From a virus: a stretch of 44,610 bases of DNA. Location of the stretch: positions 1 to 44,610 of the IMG/VR virus record IMGVR_UViG_3300036851_000139, one strand, 5' to 3'. A program made the translations under genes and the position numbers. Below the pieces are notes generated by a model. That model saw only the letters and a program-made list of their open reading frames with translations. It ran no database searches and was not told where the DNA came from. Shown here in pieces: positions 14,369 to 21,387 of the stretch (position 1 is its first letter; every line of letters starts with the position of its first letter).

Positions 14369-15166
14369 ATGGCAACATGGATAGAAGGCACAAACGGCAA
14401 CAAGTGTTCCGTGGAATGGTTCGGCTCAAAAGAGGCCGCACAGAAGGCGCTCGATAGCCTGATCGATTGCGAGAATTGTACCAACTGCTCGGGCTGCTCG
14501 GGCTGCTCGGGCTGCTCGGACTGCTCGGACTGCTCGGACTGCTCGGGCTGCTCGCGCTGCTCGGACTGCTCGGACTGCTCGGACTGCTCGGACTGCTCGG
14601 ACTGCTCGGACTGCTCGGGCTGCTCGCGCTGCTCGCGCTGCTCGGACTGCTCGGACTGCTCGGGCTGCTCGGGCTGCTCGGACTGCTCGGACTGCTCGCG
14701 CTGCTCGCGCTGCTCGCGCTGCTCGGACTGCTCGGGCTGCTCGGACTGCTCGGGCTGCTCGGACTGCTCGGACTGCTCGGGCTGCTCGCATGTCGCGTGG
14801 CTGACCTCCAAGAAGAGCTTGGAGGGCGATCCCGATGCGGCGTCCGGTCAACTTAGTCCGCCACCCGTTCCTGTCATCAAGAACATCCACCAGACCGTCC
14901 TTGCCGCAGCATCCAACCCGGATGCTCTGGATATGTCGACTTGGCACACCTGCGAAAACACGCATTGCTGGGCTGGCTGGATCGTCGCCGTGGCCGGGCC
15001 GGAAGGCCGCGAGCTTGAGCGGTTCTTCGATACGCCGCTCGCTGCGATGAAAATTTGCGACGCAAGCTCTTCGCTCCCGAAGATTTCTCCGATCCGGTTT
15101 TTCGAAACCAACGATGAGGCCATCGGCCACATGAAGCGGATGGCTGAGAAGGAAGCTGCGCTGTGA
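14369..15166 (+). CDS. Cys-Ser-X repeat protein with C-terminal WHTC/THC domain
   Basis: A 265-aa protein in three parts. The N-terminal 30 residues (WIEGTNGNKCSVEWFGSKEAAQKAL) lead into a solenoid-like block of 36 cysteines spaced exactly three apart. The first units are CEN and CTN, then 33 unbroken C-S-X units with X = Asp (17), Gly (10) or Arg (6). After a Pro-rich linker, a globular C-terminal domain of about 95 residues carries IHQTVLAAASNP, WHTCENTHCWAGW and RFFETNDEAIGHMKRMAE. I recall this C-terminal domain from phage proteins that carry pentapeptide repeats at the same position, so the Cys block may be an alternative beta-solenoid. GAAGGGG lies eight bases before the ATG. Function unknown. 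Confidence 0.85.
   Translation: MATWIEGTNGNKCSVEWFGSKEAAQKALDSLIDCENCTNCSGCSGCSGCSDCSDCSDCSGCSRCSDCSDCSDCSDCSDCSDCSGCSRCSRCSDCSDCSGCSGCSDCSDCSRCSRCSRCSDCSGCSDCSGCSDCSDCSGCSHVAWLTSKKSLEGDPDAASGQLSPPPVPVIKNIHQTVLAAASNPDALDMSTWHTCENTHCWAGWIVAVAGPEGRELERFFDTPLAAMKICDASSSLPKISPIRFFETNDEAIGHMKRMAEKEAAL
14486..14782 (+). repeat. 33 tandem copies of a 9-bp unit (TGC-TCG-NNC)
   Basis: The unit is tgctcg followed by ggc, gac or cgc. The Cys and Ser codons never vary, not even synonymously; only the third codon changes. Neighbouring units often share the third codon in runs (six GAC, three CGC), as expected from slippage or unequal crossing-over. All 33 units are in frame with the gene at 14369-15166. 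Related, less perfect units flank it from 14468 to 14791. Confidence 0.95.
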
Positions 15167-15588
15167 GCGACAACGCACCAGAGATCCGCGATCAGCAAGG
15201 GCAATTGAACATGAACGATTGCGAGTTCATGCCGCTATCTTTGACCCCAATGGAGTTTCTCGACCACGAGCACGTCATTGTTGACGCGGACGGCGCCCGT
15301 ATTGCCACGATGGGGTGCAATCGAGAGCGGGCAGAGCAGTTTGTCCGCGTCGCCAATGAACACGCCGCCCTCCTCGCCGAGCGGGACGCGCTGGTGAAGG
15401 CGCTGGAGCCGTTTGCCGAGTTCGCGGAAACTTTCGGGGGCCCCCTCCCCGACGAATACGAATTCCTCGTCAAGCTCGATGCGGTGCCATTGTTCAAAGC
15501 CAAGATTGGCGACTTCCGTCGCGCCCGTGCGGCACTCAACCACACGCCGCAGCTTTCGTCTGGAGATGGCGGGAGTGCAGCAAAGTGA
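15163..15588 (+). CDS. Hypothetical protein with coiled-coil segment
   Basis: A 141-aa protein. A beta-rich front (HVIVDADGARIATMGCNRERAEQ) resembles phage proteins where 'I-V-D-A-x-G' leads into a residue-counting helix. Next comes RVANEHAALLAERDALVKALEPF, a common phage motif of unknown function. The GTG start overlaps the previous stop. The role is unknown. Confidence 0.7.
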   Translation: MSDNAPEIRDQQGQLNMNDCEFMPLSLTPMEFLDHEHVIVDADGARIATMGCNRERAEQFVRVANEHAALLAERDALVKALEPFAEFAETFGGPLPDEYEFLVKLDAVPLFKAKIGDFRRARAALNHTPQLSSGDGGSAAK

Positions 15589-15809
15589 AGCTGACCGCAT
15601 CACAACGCAAGTGGATGGCACGCGCCAATGATCTTGGGCAGATCAGGTTCAATGGCCCGCGCGGCCTCGCCCATGGCGTTTGGGAGCGCATGATGAAGCG
15701 CTTGGTGGCTGAAGGTCTGGTGACGCCCAACCCATTCGGCGAATACGAGATCACAGCCGCCGGCCGCACGGCAATGGCTCGCCATGAGCAAAAGGATGCG
15801 GCTCGATGA
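15585..15809 (+). CDS. Small winged-helix-like protein
   Basis: A 74-aa protein whose predicted helices and ending (WERMMKRLVAEGLVTPNPFGEYEITAAGRTAM) follow the pattern of a winged helix-turn-helix, with the final 'YEITAAGR' as the wing. The GTG start overlaps the upstream stop. Probably DNA-binding. Confidence 0.65.
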   Translation: MKLTASQRKWMARANDLGQIRFNGPRGLAHGVWERMMKRLVAEGLVTPNPFGEYEITAAGRTAMARHEQKDAAR

Positions 15810-16027
15810 CCGAGCGTCCCGTTGAAGATTTGCTCGGAGAAGTTTGGTGGCGCCGGAAGCCGCAGAAGCGCACCTGGGCCGATCTTCCCGAAGGCGAACA
15901 GAAAGACGCCTGCCGGCGTCTGGGTATGAAGCTGTTCGGCCGCAAGCTGCTGGAAGCGTCGGCCGGTCCGCCATTCTCAAGTCGTCACCAGTTTTCCGCG
16001 CGCCAGCGCACAGACCAAGAGGGTTAG
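15806..16027 (+). CDS. Small hypothetical protein
   Basis: A 73-aa basic, Trp-containing protein (LLGEVWWRRKPQKRTWADLPEGEQKDACRRLG). Coupled to the upstream gene by ATGA. No family is recognised. Confidence 0.6.
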   Translation: MTERPVEDLLGEVWWRRKPQKRTWADLPEGEQKDACRRLGMKLFGRKLLEASAGPPFSSRHQFSARQRTDQEG

Positions 16028-16030
16028 AGA

Positions 16031-16327
16031 ATGGGCAGGCTTGAACGCAAACTCGATACCGACCTGATCGACCGCATCCTGGCGAATGGTCCGATCAAGA
16101 AGCAGCCGCGCACGAAGTCGAAGAAGACGCCGCGTGTGGCGAACACCTATCGCGGCCACCCCGAGCGCGTAGAAGCGCGCGCCGAGCGGAAAGCGATTGA
16201 GCGCAAGCGCGCTCGCGAAACGCCTGCGCCGCAGCGTGGTGTGCGGCTGAACCGTTCGCGCAAGTGGAGGCCGGCAAAGACCTACGCCGAGGCCCGCGCG
16301 CAATCGCTGCCGGTCGCCGCCGAATGA
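16031..16327 (+). CDS. Highly basic hypothetical protein
   Basis: A 98-aa protein with about one-third Lys/Arg residues (KKQPRTKSKKTPR, RAERKAIERKRAR). Likely disordered and nucleic-acid-binding. It begins 3 nt after the previous stop. No family is recognised. Confidence 0.6.
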   Translation: MGRLERKLDTDLIDRILANGPIKKQPRTKSKKTPRVANTYRGHPERVEARAERKAIERKRARETPAPQRGVRLNRSRKWRPAKTYAEARAQSLPVAAE

Positions 16328-16367
16328 CACTCCTCTCCAACAACTCGTCCGATGTGCAGGAGCGCAC

Positions 16368-16688
16368 ATGACCCCGCAAGATATGACTGATCTTATCTGG
16401 TGTGCGATGGACAATCGCAGAGACATGGATACCAGCCTGACCGACTACGCCAAGGCCGCAACAGAGGCGGTCGGCTGGCGCGAGGTCACAAAGGAGATGC
16501 CGGACATAAACGATGTTGTTGTCTGCACCAACGGAAAGGCGCGGTGGCTCGACAAACGGATAGTCGGCTGCGACGAACTGAAGTGGCAGGAACACGTCGC
16601 AACGCACTGGCATCCGTTGCTCGACCTGCCGCCAATCCTTTCCAAGGATCAGCCTGATACGAGAACAGATCATGCTGCGCAGAAATGA
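16368..16688 (+). CDS. DUF551-domain protein
   Basis: A 106-aa protein whose C-terminal two-thirds match DUF551: GWREVTKEMPDINDVVVCTNG at the front and THWHPLLDLP at the end, separated by a short variable segment. DUF551 is widespread in phages and prophages, with no known activity. AGGAG lies before the ATG. Confidence 0.85.
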   Translation: MTPQDMTDLIWCAMDNRRDMDTSLTDYAKAATEAVGWREVTKEMPDINDVVVCTNGKARWLDKRIVGCDELKWQEHVATHWHPLLDLPPILSKDQPDTRTDHAAQK

Positions 16689-16924
16689 AACGCTCGCGGA
16701 TCACCGAAGCGACGATGTCGGATTTATTCCTCATGATTGACGAAGCGAAGATCAAGGCCTTGGTTGAGAAGCAGGCGAACGACGAAGGATGCTGGTTCGT
16801 CGCCCAGACGATAACCGAGGCCTATTTGCAGAGCCAGTTGCGCTTGTTGCACGCCGCGATCGAGGGGACCGACTACTTCGGCCGTCCAGTTGTTTCAAAG
16901 AATGAGGCTAGCGCGGCAAAATGA
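16685..16924 (+). CDS. Small hypothetical protein
   Basis: A 79-aa helical protein (MIDEAKIKALVEKQANDEGCWFVAQTI, then AYLQSQLRLLHAAIEG). Overlaps its neighbours by 4 nt on both sides. Located directly before the xis-like gene. No family is recognised. Confidence 0.65.
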   Translation: MKRSRITEATMSDLFLMIDEAKIKALVEKQANDEGCWFVAQTITEAYLQSQLRLLHAAIEGTDYFGRPVVSKNEASAAK

Positions 16925-17268
16925 CCGTAAACCTCCCCGCCTTTATCACCCCCGAGCAGCTTGCGGCAGAGGTCGGCTGGTCGGAAAGACGCCTGCGTGA
17001 GAAGGCGCGGGAGCTTGGCGCGTGCCGGATTTTAGGCAATCGTATGATACTCACCCAGGCCGATGTTGAACTGCTTCTGGAGGCTGCCAAACCATGCCCC
17101 TCAAAATCTACCGACGCGGCGACGTTTGGCATTATCGGGGGACCGTTGCCCGCCGGCGACTACGCGGCTCTACGGGCGCTACGAACAAAGAAATTGCGGC
17201 CAGGTATGCCGCAGAGATCGAAAACAAGTTCTGGAAGCGTGGTTTCGATGGACCGGAAGCGGTCCTGA
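16921..17268 (+). CDS. Excisionase-like HTH protein overlapping the integrase
   Basis: A 115-aa open frame whose first 57 residues form a MerR/Xis-type helix-turn-helix (FITPEQLAAEVGWSERRLREKA, then RILGNRMILTQADVELLLEA), as in excisionases or recombination directionality factors. From residue 58 on, the frame overlaps the start of int for 175 nt in another frame. That tail is Arg/Lys/Ser-rich and may be only tolerated sequence. Position before int supports control of excision. Confidence 0.7.
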   Translation: MTVNLPAFITPEQLAAEVGWSERRLREKARELGACRILGNRMILTQADVELLLEAAKPCPSKSTDAATFGIIGGPLPAGDYAALRALRTKKLRPGMPQRSKTSSGSVVSMDRKRS

Positions 17269-18098
17269 CGTTCGCCCAGGCGTCGATCAAGTATCGAGCC
17301 GCCGGCAAGCAAACACGGTTTCTGGAGCGCATAGAGGACTACTGGAAAGACACGCTGGTGAAGGACATCAACGCGGGCGCCATCACCCAGTCAGCGCGGG
17401 AGCTTTACCCGCGGGCTGCTAATGCGACCCGCAACCGGCATGTGATCATCCCGACGCAGGCCGTCATCAATCACGCAGCGGAGCTGGGCTTATGTGGCAA
17501 GATCAGCGTCAAGAGGTTCGACGTATTTACGAAACTCAAGAAGCCCGCAACCATCGCCTGGGTGCGATCCTTTATGGAGTCGACCCCACCGCATCTCGGG
17601 GGGTTGGCTATCTTCATGCTTCTTACTGGAGCGAGAGTTTCGGAAGCGCTCTCGGTGGATTGGGCGGACGTGGATCTGGAGAAGCGGACGGCGCTGATCC
17701 GTCAGTCCAAAATTGGGGCCGAGAGGCTCGCGCACTTGCCGCAAGAGCTGGTGGTAGCGTTGGCGAACATTCCGAAGGAGACCGGCCGCAAGGTGTTCCG
17801 CTATACCACGAAGGCGGCAGCCGATAAGTCCTGGCGAGCGGCCATCAAGCGCGCCGGGATCGAGCCGCTATCCTTCCACTGCTGCCGGCATGGCTTCGCC
17901 ACGGCCTTGCTGCACGAAGGCGTTGACGTGGTGACTATCGCAAGGCTCGGCGGCTGGAAGTCGGCTGAGCATGTCCTGAAAACCTACGGACACGCCAAGG
18001 ACGACATCACTTTGACGGATCGAATTTCTGGCTCAAATCTGACACACGAAGAAATCGACAACTCAGAAATGCCCTACAAAACAAGGGGTTCGCGATGA
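17094..18098 (+). CDS. int: Tyrosine recombinase integrase
   Basis: A 334-aa site-specific recombinase that integrates and excises the phage at att sites. The catalytic set is visible: Arg181 (LTGARVSEAL), Lys206, His262 and Arg265 (FHCCRHGFAT), Trp288 in the place of the second His (GGWKS) and the nucleophile Tyr298 (KTYGHA). The N-terminal residues 1-55 form the arm-binding domain and 56-150 the core-binding domain. GGAGG lies ten bases before the ATG. The attP core was not identified. Confidence 0.95.
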   Translation: MPLKIYRRGDVWHYRGTVARRRLRGSTGATNKEIAARYAAEIENKFWKRGFDGPEAVLTFAQASIKYRAAGKQTRFLERIEDYWKDTLVKDINAGAITQSARELYPRAANATRNRHVIIPTQAVINHAAELGLCGKISVKRFDVFTKLKKPATIAWVRSFMESTPPHLGGLAIFMLLTGARVSEALSVDWADVDLEKRTALIRQSKIGAERLAHLPQELVVALANIPKETGRKVFRYTTKAAADKSWRAAIKRAGIEPLSFHCCRHGFATALLHEGVDVVTIARLGGWKSAEHVLKTYGHAKDDITLTDRISGSNLTHEEIDNSEMPYKTRGSR

Positions 18099-18223
18099 AT
18101 AACGTTGACCCTCGGTGGGGAGAGGTTTCCCGCCGCTGGAAATACAGAAACCCTTTCATTTCCGCAAGTTCTTTCGTTTGCGACCTCGCAGGATCGTGTG
18201 AGTTCGTGAAGAACGCCGCGTGA
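18095..18223 (+). CDS. Short open frame after int
   Basis: A 42-aa frame starting inside the int stop (ATGA), with AAGGGG six bases upstream. The sequence is Trp/Arg-rich (DPRWGEVSRRWKYRNPF), without known features. The same stretch (18099-18243) is the natural place for attP in an int-distal arrangement. It may therefore be a recombination site rather than a gene. Confidence 0.4.
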   Translation: MNNVDPRWGEVSRRWKYRNPFISASSFVCDLAGSCEFVKNAA

Positions 18224-18243
18224 ACACGGAGAAGGATTGACAC

Positions 18244-18474
18244 ATGGCTGACACGCTCTCGTTCCCGGATGGTTCTGCCGAACGCAACGCCCTGCTCGAC
18301 GCCCGCGAGAAGGCCCAGGCCCTCGTCCGGATCCGCCCAGATTTGCGGTTCATTGGCGGCGACATCGTGCGCCTGCTCGACGCCATCCAGAAATGCCCCG
18401 GAGACATCTTCGCCCGCCGGCAGCTCGCCGAGCGGTACGCCACGATTGGGCGCCGGCTCGGCAATCCTCAGTAG
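18244..18474 (+). CDS. Small hypothetical protein
   Basis: A 76-aa helical protein (AERNALLDAREKAQALVRIR, GGDIVRLLDAIQKC). GGAG lies 12 nt before the ATG. No family is recognised. Confidence 0.65.
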   Translation: MADTLSFPDGSAERNALLDAREKAQALVRIRPDLRFIGGDIVRLLDAIQKCPGDIFARRQLAERYATIGRRLGNPQ

Positions 18475-18493
18475 CGATGGGAGACTTGGGGCG

Positions 18494-18760
18494 ATGAAAC
18501 CGGAATGGATTTGGGGCTTCCAGTGGGAGGTCAGCTACAAGCTCGCCTCCGACAGCTTCACGAGCTGGCGCATGGTGCGACGCTTCCTGTTGAGCGTCGA
18601 GGGAAGCCTTGATCGCGTCCACAAGGCGCACCGTTGCTGGTGGCCCCACGGGGTTCTTACGGTCCTTGGGCTCTCGATCGGCGCCGGTATCTACGTTGAT
18701 CGCGGCCCGCTCGTCGCAGCCCGCCCATCCTGCCATGCCATTGAAGGAGAGAAGCAGTGA
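18494..18760 (+). CDS. Small membrane protein
   Basis: An 88-aa protein with an aromatic N-terminus (WIWGFQWEVSYKLASD), a basic middle and one transmembrane segment (GVLTVLGLSIGAGIYV). Its stop overlaps the GTG of the next tiny membrane gene. No family is recognised. Confidence 0.6.
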   Translation: MKPEWIWGFQWEVSYKLASDSFTSWRMVRRFLLSVEGSLDRVHKAHRCWWPHGVLTVLGLSIGAGIYVDRGPLVAARPSCHAIEGEKQ

Positions 18761-18837
18761 ACTTCGCATTTGGAATGCTCGTAATCGGCTTGCCGCTGTG
18801 GCTGTTCGCGTTCGTTCTGATCAGCGCACTGAAGTAG
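18757..18837 (+). CDS. Very small membrane protein
   Basis: A 26-aa single transmembrane helix (MLVIGLPLWLFAFVLISAL). The GTG start is preceded by AAGGAG and overlaps the upstream stop. The stretch 18838-18993 after it has no convincing gene. Confidence 0.55.
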   Translation: MNFAFGMLVIGLPLWLFAFVLISALK

Positions 18838-18993
18838 TTCGAATTCGAAATTCCATGGGGACGCGCGACCGACTAGCCATGGTCATAGATTCTCGGCGGG
18901 GGCTGGCAGACCAAACGGGCGAGTATCCAAGCGCCTTAAGTGAGCGTGTTGAAAAAGCCCGGCCAATGAGAATTCGGAATGGAGACCGCTTCA

Positions 18994-19182
18994 ATGAACC
19001 GCAGCATCCGACGCGAGTACGTCTTTAGTCAGCGCGAAGTCCACGAGGCCCTTATCGCCTGGATGAAGTCGAAAGACCTTCAAGCACCCGACTACGTCGG
19101 CAACACGCCCTGCACGAGCTGGATCAGGGAAGATGAAAGCTTGCGTGTCGTTTGGATCGTTGAGGACAAGCTAGATTACTAA
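18994..19182 (+). CDS. Hypothetical protein with in-frame TAA followed by open sequence
   Basis: A 62-aa protein (VFSQREVHEALIAWMKSKDL, TSWIREDESLRVVWIVED) that stops at TAA 19180-19182. The same frame then stays open for 28 codons to TGA 19267-19269 (PILKALGVQIEAVKF, RDIYLIPR), a sensible beta/alpha continuation. The ancestral product was probably 91 aa, now cut by a nonsense change, or the stop is read through. GGAG precedes the ATG. Confidence 0.6.
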   Translation: MNRSIRREYVFSQREVHEALIAWMKSKDLQAPDYVGNTPCTSWIREDESLRVVWIVEDKLDY

Positions 19183-19298
19183 CCGATCCTGAAGGCGCTC
19201 GGGGTCCAGATCGAAGCCGTCAAATTCGACGGCAGGACCGAGCGGGACATCTATCTGATCCCGCGCTGATCCCAACACGACAGCGAGGAGATGCGGCG

Positions 19299-19559
19299 AT
19301 GGCGTCGAGGAACTACCATAAGAGACGCGCGAAAGAACGGAAGATCGAGCAGGCAGAGCGCGCTTATGTTGAGGCGCTTCGACGCCAAGCCGTCCGTTAC
19401 GAGCACGTCACCGAACGAAGCGCCGCCAGGATGTCGAAAGAGCGGCTGGAGGAGACGATCAGGCACGGGAAGCTTCGCAAGGGGCTCACCGGCGCACCCA
19501 TCGGGCTGTTGCCGGCGGAAGCCTTCGCGCGGCTTGCTGCCGCACAGTCGAAGCTGTGA
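19299..19559 (+). CDS. Small basic helical protein
   Basis: An 86-aa protein rich in Arg/Lys/Glu (NYHKRRAKERKIEQAERAYVE), predicted long helix. Likely nucleic-acid-binding. No family is recognised. Confidence 0.6.
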   Translation: MASRNYHKRRAKERKIEQAERAYVEALRRQAVRYEHVTERSAARMSKERLEETIRHGKLRKGLTGAPIGLLPAEAFARLAAAQSKL

Positions 19560-19583
19560 CCGAACATCGAAAAGATCAGCGAC

Positions 19584-19781
19584 ATGTTCTGGCAACCTGA
19601 ACCAGTTGAGGAGGACGAGCAGGCGGGCATCCCCGTCAAGCTCTACAAGTGCACCGATGGGGCAATGAGGACCGCTTACGAAAGAGCTGCCTTTGAGAAA
19701 AGGGTTAGGTGGACATGGCTTGGTTGGACACTCGCCCCAGAGAAGCCGCGTCAACCAACCACAGAGGACACATGTCGATGA
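19584..19781 (+). CDS. Small hypothetical protein
   Basis: A 65-aa acidic-then-basic protein (WQPEPVEEDEQAGIPVKLYKC, TWLGWTLAPEKP). Its end overlaps the next gene start. No family is recognised. Confidence 0.55.
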   Translation: MFWQPEPVEEDEQAGIPVKLYKCTDGAMRTAYERAAFEKRVRWTWLGWTLAPEKPRQPTTEDTCR

Positions 19782-20011
19782 CTGATGAACAGCAGGAACT
19801 ATTCAACGAACGCCACCTATTGTGGTGGATTCTGAAGGCCGTCCACGCCTGCCGTGCTGACGGTACACGCCCCGACACGCTGCTATCCGAGACGATGTGG
19901 AAGAACCTAGGCGCTCCGGATTGGGTGTTGCCTGCGATGCGCGAGAAGTACGCGCAGATGCCGCAGGTTTACCGTCCCGCCGAGGGATCACCACAGGGAG
20001 GCAAGGAATGA
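19772..20011 (+). CDS. Small hypothetical protein
   Basis: A 79-aa helical protein (EQQELFNERHLLWWILKAVHAC, PDWVLPAMREKYAQMP). An alternative start two codons later overlaps the upstream stop. Coupled to the next gene by ATGA. No family is recognised. Confidence 0.6.
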   Translation: MSMTDEQQELFNERHLLWWILKAVHACRADGTRPDTLLSETMWKNLGAPDWVLPAMREKYAQMPQVYRPAEGSPQGGKE

Positions 20012-20262
20012 GTGAGTTGCCTGAGTCCGTCTGGAAGATGATCCGGGACTATATTGAAATCCATGGCGATCCGTTCGCCCCTTACGAGGCCGGCACAAAC
20101 CTAGTGTGCCAAGAGACGGAGCACAGGTGCAACGGTTGCGGAGCAGTCGGCATGTCAAAATGGCCCGACTGGAAGGTGCAATTGGAGCATAAGCCGAATT
20201 GCCGTTGGGTTGCGTGGAATGCTGCTGTTCATCATGAGCAGGGAGCGACAAATGAGCCGTAG
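20008..20262 (+). CDS. Small zinc-ribbon-like protein
   Basis: An 84-aa protein with a metal-binding pattern: HRCNGCG (C-x2-C) and HKPNC about 25 residues later, with more His in the tail (HHEQG). DUF551-like or Zn-finger proteins of phages share this look, but no firm family is assigned. Its 3' end overlaps the next gene. Confidence 0.65.
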   Translation: MSELPESVWKMIRDYIEIHGDPFAPYEAGTNLVCQETEHRCNGCGAVGMSKWPDWKVQLEHKPNCRWVAWNAAVHHEQGATNEP

Positions 20263-20569
20263 ATTTAACGAAGAGTACGATGGCCCGGCGCTGGCAAAGT
20301 GCCACTCTCTTGGCCTACATCCAGCCTTCGCCCCCATGGGCGAGGATCACCATACCGATACGCCGCTGAGCGACGAAGACAAGCGCGTCGGAGACGCATT
20401 GGCCTATTTCTTGGGAGGGCTGTTTGTCGACAAGGAGGACATCATGGACCCCAACAGGCCCCACAAGGAAAGCTATTTCTACAACGAGATGACCTCAGTC
20501 GACGCATGGTCCAGGGTGGCCCGAGCGCTGCGCATCCATGGACTAAAGATCGCAGACCGCCAATCGTAA
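20252..20569 (+). CDS. Hypothetical protein
   Basis: A 105-aa acidic protein (LSDEDKRVGDALAYFLGGLFV, SVDAWSRVARALRIHGLK) with a His/Asp-rich stretch (GEDHHTDTP). Overlaps the upstream gene by 11 nt. No family is recognised. Confidence 0.65.
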   Translation: MSRRFNEEYDGPALAKCHSLGLHPAFAPMGEDHHTDTPLSDEDKRVGDALAYFLGGLFVDKEDIMDPNRPHKESYFYNEMTSVDAWSRVARALRIHGLKIADRQS

Positions 20570-20583
20570 GCCAGGAGCACCAG

Positions 20584-20766
20584 ATGACTGACGACATCGA
20601 AGCCCGAGCCAAAGCCGCCGTCGAACGCTTCGTCAACGAGGCAACGACATATGCGCCTAGATCGCTGGACGACAGGAAGCACTACAAGGTGTTGTCGGAT
20701 ATCCTCAACTCCCCGACCTATAAAGGTCGCTTGACCGAGATCATCATTGAGGAGTTTCGCAAGTGA
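20584..20766 (+). CDS. Small hypothetical protein
   Basis: A 60-aa helical protein (DDIEARAKAAVERFVNEATTY). GGAGC precedes the ATG and its stop overlaps the GTG of the next gene. No family is recognised. Confidence 0.6.
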   Translation: MTDDIEARAKAAVERFVNEATTYAPRSLDDRKHYKVLSDILNSPTYKGRLTEIIIEEFRK

Positions 20767-21017
20767 CCCGCGCTGAATTCATCAAGGCTTACGCCGAGCG
20801 ATCCGAGCTACCTCCAGAAGCAACGAAGTTCGCCGGCCTTGGCCTGCTATCTCCTAGCCGCGATACCAGAATGATCGCCCTGCCATGCGGCTGCGGCGAT
20901 GAAGGCTGCGAAGGCTGGGCCATGGTCGGCATCGAGGGCGTGATTCATCACCTTGCCTTTGACGCACCTGAAGAGCTGCGGGACGCCTACATCAAGGCCG
21001 CTGGATCGCCGCTGTGA
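20763..21017 (+). CDS. Small hypothetical protein with Cys motif, last of the rightward operon
   Basis: An 84-aa protein. The N-terminal helix (RAEFIKAYAERSELPPEATKF) is followed by LPCGCGDEGCEGW, a Cys cluster of three, and a short beta-rich end. The GTG start is coupled to the preceding gene. The 21018-21123 stretch after it contains imperfect hairpins but no T-run, so no terminator is claimed. Confidence 0.65.
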   Translation: MTRAEFIKAYAERSELPPEATKFAGLGLLSPSRDTRMIALPCGCGDEGCEGWAMVGIEGVIHHLAFDAPEELRDAYIKAAGSPL

Positions 21018-21123
21018 GCCCTTGCACTCCCCTGCCCCTTCACCACTGGTGTTCGTTCGACGGAGGATGAGGAAAGACCACGCGCCTGAACGCTAAGGCC
21101 GATAGTGGCCAGCCTTGCGGGCG

Positions 21124-21327
21124 CTAGCGTCCGCGCAGCTTCGGCGCCATGCGATTGAACAGGTGCCAGAGCTGATCGTTGTTGATTTCGAGCTTCTCCC
21201 AAGGCCCGTCGTCGTAGCTCAGCACAAGAAACGGTTTCCCGCCCTCAAACACGAGATCGCAGGTCTTGGCCTTGCGAAGCGGGATTGGCTCACTTTCCAC
21301 CAGGCGCGGAGAGATTGCGCTGTTCAT
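21124..21327 (-). CDS. Small hypothetical protein, leftward
   Basis: A 67-aa protein with a beta-hairpin-like middle (KAKTCDLVFEGGKPFLVLSYDDG) and a helical end (INNDQLWHLFNRM). It faces the end of the rightward operon. No clear Shine-Dalgarno; an in-frame TTG four codons earlier is possible. No family is recognised. Confidence 0.5.
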   Translation of the reverse strand: MNSAISPRLVESEPIPLRKAKTCDLVFEGGKPFLVLSYDDGPWEKLEINNDQLWHLFNRMAPKLRGR

Positions 21328-21387
21328 TGATTGGACCAAAAGCGAAGCGCGTAGTAGAATCTCATATTGCTGATCCGGAGGTTTCCG

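Noticed and set aside
14468-14791. CRISPR-like or minisatellite array with spacers
   Set aside because: Units are contiguous 9-mers without spacers and lie in frame inside one protein; it is a coding tandem repeat.
14209-15178. Other long open frames across the repeat (Leu-Leu-Gly, Glu-Gln-Ser/Pro and Arg-Ala-Val/Ala types)
   Set aside because: A 9-bp repeat without stops opens all frames; only the Cys-Ser-X frame has a ribosome-binding site and globular ends that resemble known phage proteins.
18099-18243. attP core next to int
   Set aside because: No tRNA-like 3' end or clear direct repeat could be recognised; no host sequence to compare.
18855-19028. 57-aa rightward frame between small genes
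   Set aside because: No ribosome-binding site and overlaps the better supported gene at 18994.
21018-21123. Terminator between converging genes
   Set aside because: Imperfect hairpins (AAGGC/GCCTT and GCGGGCGC/GCGTCCGC) but no T-run in either direction.
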